Source: Pleodorina starrii
Taxonomy: Eukaryota; Chlorophyta; Chlorophyceae; Chlamydomonadales; Volvocaceae
Length of the DNA: 64,000 nt
NCBI GenBank assembly: GCA_030267565.1
Contig: BRXU01000005.1
Location: 1,156,001-1,220,000 of the forward strand
Direction: 5' to 3'
Positions within the stretch are counted from its first letter, which is position 1. Each line of letters opens with the position of its first letter. Shown piece after piece: positions 55,151 through 64,000 of this stretch. The notes beneath the pieces are model-generated. The model saw only the letters and a list, made by a program, of their open reading frames with translations. It was not told the DNA's origin and did not search any database. The position numbers were made by a program, and so were the translations under genes.

Positions 55151-56573
55151 CAAATGTCAAGGTGCGGGTGTTGCCCCGCTTGAAGGTTGGTTGGTAAGGG
55201 ACGTTAGTTGGGACTCCTGCTGCCATGCGGGCCAACGGCTTAGTAACGGTCAACTGCTGACAGCCAACTGCTGGAACCTTGCGCGCTCGGAATGCTGAAC
55301 AGTGTGTCAACGTTACGTTTGACTTCTCTGTCGGGCACTGTCTGTTTTGCCTTGTGTATGGGCTGAACTGGGGTTTTGTTGCTGATGTGCGTCATAGGGG
55401 GTTTGCGTGGGTTTGGTAGTCACCTCCAGACCACTACTCGGCTTCGTTGGCAAAAGGGTAGTTGCGTCAGTTGAAACAGTAATGGACTGCCAGTTTCGGC
55501 GGGAGGGTGTTGTGCCGGTCGCTGGGGGGGGGGGTGTTCGCAGTGAATCGAACATGATCAGCCTTGCATCGGTCGGATAGGGCTTGTGGACGTTTTAAGG
55601 CGTGTGTGGGGGGCTGTGGAGGACGTTTGTGGGCTTGGCGTGTTTGTGTAAAGCAGTCTGAAGGGGAGAGGGCTTCCGTGAATGCGACGAATGCACGAAT
55701 GCGGTTACGGACTCTCCATGCGATTGTAACCCGAAATGCGCTGCTACGAACAGGCACGCATAAAGTTGGGCGCAAAACGTTTCGGTACCGGCGCTGAGGT
55801 CGTCGAGGGCTCTTGCAGCAGCCGGGCGCGTGCAACGGTCCGTTGTGCTGTAGATGTAGATGTTGCAATATGCAACGGTGGTTCTTGTGCCGCAAGTATG
55901 GTCTGGGCCCCGTGCAGGTGGTGGCTGCATTACTTCAGCGACGGCTACGGTGTCGTCGAGGACGTGGGAGTGTGGGCGCTTCACGCGACCCGTGGGCCTT
56001 CCACAGGTCAAGGCGTACATGCTCAGGCATCACACAGTTCTCGAAAGGCAGCACAATGGTATGACTCTCGCATTTCGGCAATGCGTATAACTTTCCCGTG
56101 ACAGCCTGAACGCGTCTGACGTGCTGCAAGGATTCTTACCATAATGACATCCATCGTCATATATCGAATAGCATCTCGCCTTCATGTCCCGTGACGTTTC
56201 TAAAGTGCGGTGCTCGACAGCTTATCGCAAGGCGCGTCGGAGGAGTCAACGCGGTCAAATCGAAACGCGAGCAGGCACTTCGTGAACATCCTTCAGACAA
56301 CGAAGCATTTTCGGGTGCTTTGAAGTGATACCCACATCAACTGCGGATGCAGCACTGTGCATTGTCGGAGCGATGCCGTACTTTCGATCAGGACAGGGAC
56401 CAGGATCCTGCCTTGCGATCCGCAAGACTGTGATGTGCCATTTCGCTTCATTTGTATATGTATGAAGGACACTAATAACGAGCGCAAAGAGCCGGCCGCA
56501 ACGACTCCTTCCGAATTTTAATACGTGCTACAAGCGCACTACTGCTACCAGGCGACGTCGATCTATCGTACTA

Positions 56574-59345
56574 TTGAATCAACGACCACTTGATCAATTG
56601 AGCAAAATCCTGCAGGAGCCTGAGGACACCGGTGTAGGACCGGAGCAGGCTCTGTATCTTCTACAACGACTTGGCAATCAGGAGAAATGCGAAGCCTGGC
56701 AACATTTCGAAGCCGTGCTCATACTTCCTACAGCTCTTCGCAGCCATCATGCGGAGCTTTTCGGCGACCCACGGCCGTGCCGCTCCGGCTATACAAGCTG
56801 CAGGCGCCTTTCGCTGGCGTGACCCATCAGACTGGTGCTGCAACTCAATCGGCAGATGATCCCGAGGCCGTGGCTGATGAGCTCCGTGCCCTAAAGCAGC
56901 AGAACGGGTCCGCGGTGCCCAAAAAGCCGGTCGAAGTCATGAAGGACGCGGAATTTTTGAAATCCCAATTTGAGCTTGTGCAAAGGAAGGTGGAAGAATA
57001 TAAGTGCTTATCGGCGGAGAATGCGAAGTTGACGGAGGAAATCGAGCGGCTCAACAGGGTGAGTCAGTCAAGAGGTGCTCAAGACTCGGCGGGATCCTGC
57101 GCTAGTTATGTTATCTCGCTAGCGCCTTTCGCCAAAACGTGTACTTGTTCGGGCCGTGAAGCTGCTGGTTCTGGGGCTGACGACAGCTGTTGGCAGGGAT
57201 GGGACGTCCCTTCGGCTCGCACGCTGTCCCGCTGCTCGGCATGCTGCCACTATACGTCAGCCGTTCGCTGCTTCACGCGTCCTGAGTGTTGCTTGGCCTT
57301 AATGCGACCAACAGCCCTCCCACCGAAGGCAGCTGCCACAGCTCGGTTTCCCCACAGCTGGGGACACCGAGCTGCCACGCCACACCGGCGCGCCTCAACC
57401 CCGTCCCGGACCCCACCACCCCTTGCTTCAAATCCCCTTACCTCCCTCTCTACCCGCAGGCCAACTGGGAGCTGCAGGACAAGCTGACCTCGCAGCAGGA
57501 CGCCCTACAGCAAGCGGTCGAGGCGGCGCGCTCTGAGGCGGCGGAGCCGCTGCAACAGCAGCTGGCTGAACTCACCGACCGATTGGCGCAGCAGGAGGAG
57601 GAGTCACAGCGCGTCGTGGAGGCCGCATGCGCCGAGGCGGCGGAGCCGCTGCAGCAGCAGCTGTCGGCGCTGGTGAGCCAGGTGGAGGCACACGAGGAGG
57701 AGCTGCGGAGGGCGATGGACGCTGCACGGGCGGAGGTGGCGGGCCCGCTGCAGCAGCAGCTGGAGGAGCTGTCGATGCAGCTGCAGAACTCCCAGGTGCG
57801 GACCCACATGGGCGTGTGGGGACTTGGGCGTGGGCTTGGGCGTGTGGGGACTTGGGCGTGTGGGAACTTGGGCGTGGCCGCGTGGGCGTGGGCTTGGGCG
57901 TGTGGGGACATGGGCGTGTGGGGACATGGGCGTGTGTGGACTTGGGCGTGGGCATGGGCATGGGGACGTCCACAGGCGGCGGTGTAGTAGCGGAATTGCA
58001 GGCGGTGGCGGACTTTGGATGTAGGCAGGCAGGGCTGGACTGGACTGAACTGGTCTGGGCCGCGGATGGACTGTGAAGGGGCCGTCAGTGGCGTTGCGTC
58101 CGGCACCCGGGCTTCCCGCCGGCGCCAGCGGCGGTCAGTGCCTGCCGGCGCCACCGGACCTCTGTGGACTCCCGGGATACCAGGCGTGGACGGGTTTTGC
58201 GCTGATCCATCTAATGTTCCCGCCTTCATTTGGTGCCTGGCCCCGCCCAACCGGCCCCGCCCAACCGGCCCCGCCCCACCTGCTCGACCCCCAACACAGG
58301 CCCAGCTGGAGAGGCTGGGGGAGGAGGTGGAGGCGGCGGAGGCGGACAAGGCCGCGACCGTCCAAGCATTGCGGGTACGAACTGCGAGCGCGGGGGAAGA
58401 ACCTCGTGGGACCAAGTGTGACACAATGTGCAGCAGACTGATCGTAATGGTTGTTGGTTGTGGTTGGCACAGTGGGCTCCAGACCCTCAGCAAGGCCGTC
58501 CGAAGGGTAGAGCGAGCGACCCAGCAGGGTGATGCACCGATGGCCCACTACTCCAGGGGGGCCCGGGCACGCGTCGCTGTGACTGATTTTGGGTTTCAGT
58601 CCCTTGACGGGGTGTGGAGGTGGGTTTGTGCAAGCTGGGCTGGTGCACTGTCTCGCTGTGTGGACGCCCCCACGTCCACCATTCGTCCACCAGACAGACC
58701 TCATCTTATCCGACCCGACCGCGAAACACCCATGATTCATCTCATCTCAGCCCATCCTGGTCCCGGGCCTTCCTCGTCATTGCCGATCTGCCCCCGCTCC
58801 ACACCACACCACGCCACACCACTCAGGAGGAGAACCAGCAGCTGTTACTGGCGCTTGAGGGCGCAGCGCGGCGCATGGCCGATATCGTGTGCCCGCCCGG
58901 CACGCTGCCGCCCGGCATCACCGTCTCCACGCGCCTCGAGGGCCATGTCGATCTGGAGGCCCTGGTGGCGCAGCAGCAGCAGCAGCGCGACACAGCCGCC
59001 GCCTCGGCCTCGGCTTCCGCGCCGGCGGAAGCGAAGGCGGAGGCGGGGCCAAGCAGTAGCGGAGACGCGGCGGAGGCTGCCGCGGCGGCGCCACCGGTGC
59101 AGCAGCCGCAGCCGCGGCAGCTGGTGCGGGGCCCGACTGGCTTCTTGGGTTGGCTGTTTGGCGTGTTCCGCTTCTGGTTGTTCCAGGCGGTGGGGGCGCT
59201 GCTGCTGTACTACGCGGCGGCGATCCGGACGGGTGTGCCTCCGGCGCTGAACGTCGAGTTCTTCCTGGGCTGCATCGCGGTGTGCACGCTGCTGTCTTGG
59301 ACCCACCATCTGTTGTTCCCGCCGCCGCAGTACTGCGTGGCTTGA
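56574..59345 (+). CDS. Coiled-coil protein with C-terminal membrane segments
   Basis: Secure exons: (56831 or earlier)-57058, 57460-57795, 58300-58374, 58827-59345, all phase 0. Two N-terminal models fit. Model 1: ATG 56574 (MNQRPLDQLSKILQEPED, EQALYLLQRLG), weak donor at 56714, acceptor at 56830, 432 residues. Model 2: unspliced from ATG 56687, 433 residues. I prefer model 1 because its start reads as a normal helix. Heptad-rich coiled coil covers LKSQFELVQRKVEEYKCLSA, LTEEIERLNR and three near-repeats of about 35 residues in exon 57460 (AARSEAAEPLQQQLAEL, AACAEAAEPLQQQLSAL, AARAEVAGPLQQQLEEL). After a Gln/Ala/Pro linker the C-terminus has two hydrophobic spans (FLGWLFGVFRFWLFQAVGAL and FFLGCIAVCTLLSW), suggesting a hairpin or tail anchor with the coiled coil in the cytosol, like golgin-type tethers. 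Function unknown. Confidence 0.75.
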
Positions 59346-60711
59346 TTGGTTCACGGATCGGACTGCGGGGCGGGGCGAGGAGGCGGAGGGTAAAGGGGGC
59401 GCACTTTGACCGACCGCTGGGGCCCGGAGCGGAACCAAGCTGGGGAGCTGTCAGGGGAGGCGCTTTGGCCCGGGCCGGGCTGGGGCTGGGAAAGGGAGGA
59501 GGGAGCAGAGCCGGGCTGGGCGCGCCCCCTGCAATGTGCGGGGAGATGTTTCGGAGTCTTCGGACAGGAAGGACAAAAAGGCATAAACACTATAAAGAAT
59601 AGCTCGCCCGCCGCAGTGCAATGCGGGGCGTATCGCATAGCTGAAGCTCCCCTGCTGGAATCGGATCGGGAGCGGGTTCGGTTTCGGCATTATAAGAGAC
59701 TGCAGTTGATCGGGGGGACGGCAATGAATCGTTGCAAACACGAAACTTCCGTTCGTTGTGGGGTGTTGTATCGCACTCATTGTGGGGGAGTGATGGGACA
59801 TGGGAGGGCGCGCGCGCAGTGGGGTACTACGAGAGGCTCGGCAGACTGTCGCGGCTTTTGACACCCTGATCCACACACGAGCTAGCTGACGGCGCATTTA
59901 GCTAATGCGGGCTGTAGATTGAGCATGCACGCGAACGGGAGCTTAGGGCGCCGCCGCGCTGCGCTGCTGCTGACGCCATGAAGTTGGACCATGGCCAAAG
60001 CACACGTTCGGAGTCGGCCGCACGACGCACAGACTGGGTCTAAGGTTGCCTGGCTTCCACTTGCCTGTGCGGGTTGCGAAAGGGCGTTTGGAGACGGGGA
60101 GATGTGGCCCCGGCCGGTTGTGGCGCGGCACGGGGCGGGGTATCGAGACCATGTTGTGTTTATAGGACATCGATATTCTTTATAGAATGACGCAGGGCCG
60201 GCATCGCTGCCAACGCGGGCTAGGCACGGAACCACGGCAGAAGAGCGATTGCATGTTGGTTTGTGTGTAGGCTAGGCTTCGCGGGCGGTACGTGAGGAGG
60301 CGCGCCACCGGCTTGGTGACACGTGTTACAGAATCACAGCCTTGGCGCTGTATCGGAGTTGTGCGAAGTTGTTCGAAACTGGTCGAGGTACCCGTTGAAA
60401 ACCGAAGGGTCTGTGCGCGTTGGGCTGGGTCTGACCCACTGTCCCACCGTGTGCACGTGACCCTCATGGGTTTCCGCAGAACGCGCTTAGGTAGTCCGCC
60501 GTGCCCGGCTTTGGGAAAGCGAAAGATTGTCTTCAAGCACCGGCGCGATGAGATTTCTTACAAGATCGGGGCACGATCCTGACCGTCCGGTTTGTACGAC
60601 TCGGCGCACGGCAAAGAGGACAACGAGATTTGTTTTGGGCCGTGAATGCCACCGACTGCTTCAAGAACTGTTCCATCCACATTCAAACATCCTATACGCT
60701 AGCTTGCACTA
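59346..60711. other. Intergenic region before the last gene
   Basis: 1.4 kb. It contains the 3' UTR of the coiled-coil gene and possibly missing 5' exons of the next gene; a frame near 60610-60710 (FVLGRECHRLLQELFHPHSN) is a candidate but unproven. No RNA gene or repeat recognised. Confidence 0.4.
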
Positions 60712-63642
60712 ATGTTTGGTCAACAGGCACTTGTTCACGGCCAGGCCTATCGGACATGTACCTATGCCTTCCGGGCAACACCGTCGCGGCACATGAACCG
60801 TAGCCATAGCTTACCAACGCCAGTATGCCAGGTGAGGAAATCAACTATGTGTTTCCTCGCTGATAAACATGTCTTGTTGCAGTTGTGCACCTGAGCCGTG
60901 ATACTCTCCGTGTGCTAGGCTCGCAAGAAAGGTCGCGATGCAGACTTCACAAACGAAGGGCCTGGGAATGAGGACCATGTTCAAGAGGTAACTTGAGGTC
61001 AGGATGATTGGAAAGAACCCTAGCCATTGAGTCTTTGACTTCCTTGCTTCTCAGATTATAACCTTCTTCACATCGGATGGTGTCGTGCGGATACCTGGGA
61101 ATCGCGTCCTTCGGCCAGCACAACGGGTACGGTTATGTCGCGGGCTTGTCGATGACTCCGCTCCGGTTGGGACATGGAGTGGCCCGGCTTGTAGACTTTG
61201 ATGCACGTACGGGTAGGACGGACCTCATATCTTTATTATCGGCCCGTTCCAGCAGAGTTGCTCCACGGGTTTAATGCTACGTGACGGCTCAACTGCCGCA
61301 ACGTCCACGCACATAATCCATGACGCCCAGTCATGACGCCCACTCTCGCCCCTGGTTTGCAGCGCAAGCAGCTTGTCCGGCCCATGCCCACTTGGGAGGA
61401 GCAGTCCCTGTGCATAGGGGCCACCTTCAGCGTGGCCGCGACCAATGGAATGGATGACACGCGGCGGGTGAGCATCGAGGGCTTTTGCCAATCGGTGGAT
61501 TACCTCTTCGCGTCCGTTCAGGACGCGCTGGAGAGCGACCTCGGGGGCGAGGTGCTTATGCACGAGAGACAGATTAAGAGGTGAGCCGCGTACGCGCTCT
61601 CAGGCGGAAGGCCAGAAGCGACCTCACGCGAGGGACCTTGGGTAGCGGCCGGAGCCCTCTGGGCCTGAATGCACGCCCGGGTCGGAGACTGCGGCACTTC
61701 AAGTACAGAAGCTTGATGCCACGCTTCAAGTGCAAACTGAACCGGCTTGGTTTCAGCACAGTCCTGCCACTACGCGCACAGTCCTGACACTATGCGCCGC
61801 GATGCCAGGTTGCCGCGTGTTCCTCAATGCACGATGCCCTGACCGACGGCGTATGGCACGCAACCCGGCAAAGCCCTCATCCCCTTCACCCTGCTCGGCC
61901 CAGCTGCCCGTTCCAATGTCGCGATGAGTGGGTTCAGCTCTGGCCCCAATTTGACTGCGTCTAGCGTCCCGATGCTGACACGCGGAACGGCCTGCCGTGT
62001 GATCAACACCAACACATGTCCCCTCTGCAGCGGGCTGCATGAGGTGCTCAAGCTGACGGTCGCAGTTCCCTTTCTGTTCGGCGTGCCACCCCAACTGGAG
62101 GTCCTCAAGTAAGTCACGTAACGGTAATGACTGCGCAGGCACCTGCCCGCATGCACGTGTGTCGCAAGGTCTGGAACGCACTGTCACAAGTACTACTACT
62201 AATGGTTCTCTCAAATACCGGTACTACCGTCGGGAATCGGGCTTTTGCAAGGATGGTATGAGCCACTGTGCTTTCCATGCGTGATGGCATCTAAGCTACT
62301 TGCAAGAGCGCGGTGGCCAAACCGCGCAGCCGCCTGACTGGAGGGCTGTTGTTGCTTTGTGAAGCCTAACCAGGGTTCGTGGTCCCGTCGGTTGCAGTGA
62401 GGCGATCCGCACCGGCGGGGGCATCGTGGACCGCGTTCGACACGTGTGGCTAATCCAGGCGGGCAGCGGCCTGTGAGGGGAATCACGCTCATCGGACCGA
62501 ATGAGCGCAACTGAGCGAGCGAGCGTGGAGTCGTCGCACAGCCGGATTTGCGATATGACGTGTACTGCGAGGGAGTGGAAGTGAAGAGAAATAGTGAACT
62601 GCTGGAGTTTTGCCGGGTTTAACCTTGTAGATAGGTGTTGTGTGGTCCCGAGGCCAGGTGTGTGAGTTCTGGGGCTCGTGACGTCGTGAGTATGGTCCTC
62701 GTGACTCTCAAGTTTCAGTATGTTTGGTATGCAAGTGTATCCCGCCCTGACTCATCCTGCTCAACATGTCAGGTTGCGTGCACAGGCAGTGAAAATCCCA
62801 CGTCCTCATCGCCCAAATGTGAAATGTCCCAGGAACCGTTGCGATTGATTTGGTTTTGTTTGTACGATTACGGCAAAGTGTACACTACAGCATAGCTCGT
62901 TTACATTCTTTTTGTTTATCCTGTACCTATTCTGACTGTATTTTATCATCTTGCAAACTGATCCGTTCCTGTCTCGTTGGCTGGGAATTTGCTTGTAATG
63001 TACGCTGTGTTGTTGGCGGCATGTAATCTTGGAGCCAGCGCTTTCAATATTTCTGCAAATCGGACGCCTCGTCTTATGTATTAGTCCTGATAGTACTCCA
63101 CGCCGACGGTTACCTCCTGCTCAACGACGCTTCTGCTTTTACCATAGAACTATGCGAGAAGCTTTAGTACACAGGCACACCTCGTGCTCACTTAAGGCGG
63201 CTTCTTCCTGTGGAAGTTCTAGGAGACCGTGGAGGTCGGTGCCGCACAGGGCGTCAACGGCTATCGTACGCGCCTTCCAGCAACCGAGCGCATATGGACC
63301 TGGGGTGCCTCCTCCACAGCATGACCCATCGATGAGGGACGTCCCCCGACCTCTGTGGTAAGTGGGCGTGTCTTGTGTCCTCAAGTCTAGCAGGCCTCTC
63401 ACCCTGTTACCCTGCCCCTTGCTTCCCTCACGCACCGTAGGCGTGAATACCTTCAGAAGTTCGCTTCGTTTGTGAAGTCCTGCTGGGACGTCCTTCCGCA
63501 GTTCACCGTCCTGAGCCCACAGCAAGCATTGCAGCGGATGATTTTAATCTTGGCGGCTAGCCTACTTATGGTTGTCGTGCTTACGACAATCGACAGCGGT
63601 CTGTTGTACATGTACGTGCGAGCGGCCCGCCGTGGGGTATGA
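60712..63642 (+). CDS. Predicted single-pass membrane protein with Cys-containing ectodomain, unrecognised family
   Basis: Exons: 60712-60831, 60919-60987, 61055-61126, 61363-61580, 61938-62108, 62398-62472, 63148-63357, 63441-63642. Eight exons join in consistent phase (three successive phase-2 junctions), 378 residues as modelled. Visible segments: RKKGRDADFTNEGPGNEDHV; ITFFTSDGVVRIPGN; WEEQSLCIGATFSVAATNG; TACRVINTNTCPLCSGLHEV; FLFGVPPQL; a Ser/Arg/Cys-rich stretch; and near the end one membrane span (MILILAASLLMVVVLTTI, about 345-362) with a short basic tail (RAARRGV). A Cys-bearing N-terminal part and a single C-terminal span suggest type I topology, but the modelled start has no signal peptide, so 5' exons are probably missing; an AG acceptor also exists at 60726. 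I do not recognise the family. TGTAA at 63975-63979 is a suitable poly(A) signal. Confidence 0.7.
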
Positions 63643-64000
63643 GCGGCAGCCACGGGCAGCATGGTGCTACGAAGGGGATCCCTGGAGCCTCAAAACTAAC
63701 GCCGAGGCGCTTGACACAAGGCGGCGTAAGCGCGCATCCAAGAATGGGGTCTCCTTGCAACGCAATGCGATGTGGCCGGTGGATAGCACTATCCAGGCGG
63801 GCATTTTCCATTAAGTACCGGTAGGGTACACGGTTTGGTGTGGGGCGAAAGCCACCTTACCACCACAATTAGAAGGACCATCGGGCCGGCCGCATTGCGC
63901 GGTGGCGGGGCACATCGCACACTAAGCTAATATCATTGGTGGTGGACAAACTGGCGTCCGGCGTCGGGGCACTCTGTAACTGCCACGTGAGGTCATTGGC
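63643..64000. other. 3' flank at right edge
   Basis: 3' UTR of the last gene and following DNA. A few short ORFs, none supported. Confidence 0.4.
63975..63979 (+). terminator. Candidate TGTAA poly(A) signal of the last gene
   Basis: TGTAA about 330 bp after the stop at 63642, the usual distance in volvocine algae. Other TGTAA copies lie inside the preceding intron (about 62994 and 63023). Confidence 0.45.

Larger units (their letters stand above)
53294..56573. other. Intergenic region downstream of TmcB-like gene
   Basis: 3.3 kb with no supported gene. It holds a short telomere-like stretch (ttttagggttttt) near 54328, a perfect 12-bp palindrome at 54819-54846, a duplicated segment near 55060-55150 and TGTAA on plus near 55647 and 55725. 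No TGTAA was noticed close after the stop at 53293, so the 3' end of the TmcB-like transcript is unresolved. Confidence 0.4.

Noticed and set aside
1..64000. CRISPR arrays, prokaryotic operons, phage or insertion sequences
   Set aside because: The window is clearly eukaryotic (spliced genes); direct repeats found are micro- or minisatellites without spacers, and no transposase or reverse transcriptase motif was seen.

Overview
The window looks like nuclear DNA of a volvocine-type green alga (Chlamydomonadales; Chlamydomonas, Gonium, Volvox and relatives). The reasons are very GC-rich coding sequence, many short GT-AG introns, Ala/Gly/Gln homopolymers inside proteins, TGTAA-type poly(A) signals, TTTTAGGG-type telomeric tracts inside introns, and families typical of flagellate algae. 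Gene models were built by hand from splice sites, reading phase and family resemblance. No alignment or expression data were available.

Layout. 1-1310 (-): 5' part of an RPN13/ADRM1 proteasome ubiquitin receptor, running off the left edge. 1746-2468 (+): single-exon receiver-domain/SAM-like fusion, divergent from RPN13. 4617-9154 (-): five-exon tubulin-tyrosine-ligase-like (TTLL) protein with a hydrophobic N-terminus and a large low-complexity tail. 11467-15105 (+): 1212-residue Gln/Gly/Met-rich protein in one exon. 19568-22553 (-) and 25253-28068 (-): two paralogous, probably secreted, MDP-1-like HAD phosphatases with nearly the same seven-exon structure; an Ala/Gly-rich ORF (23672-24550, -) lies between them. 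29690-30568: near-perfect palindrome of about 880 bp. About 31443-53293 (+): a very large tiny-macrocysts-B-like (TmcB) membrane protein with PAS domains. Forty phase-consistent exons were resolved, encoding 2490 residues plus an incomplete N-terminus. 56574-59345 (+): coiled-coil protein with C-terminal membrane segments. 60712-63642 (+): Cys-containing single-pass membrane protein that I do not recognise.

How the genes relate. This is an ordinary eukaryotic gene neighbourhood, not an operon. TTLL enzymes modify tubulin, and TmcB-like PAS proteins are sensory membrane proteins, so a link of both to cilia is possible but unproven. The clearest local event is duplication of the secreted HAD phosphatase. 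The most unusual non-genic object is the long palindrome between HAD copy B and the TmcB-like gene, which would give a long hairpin RNA if transcribed. The large TmcB introns hold minisatellites, telomere-like tracts and a roughly 400-bp polypyrimidine hexamer array.
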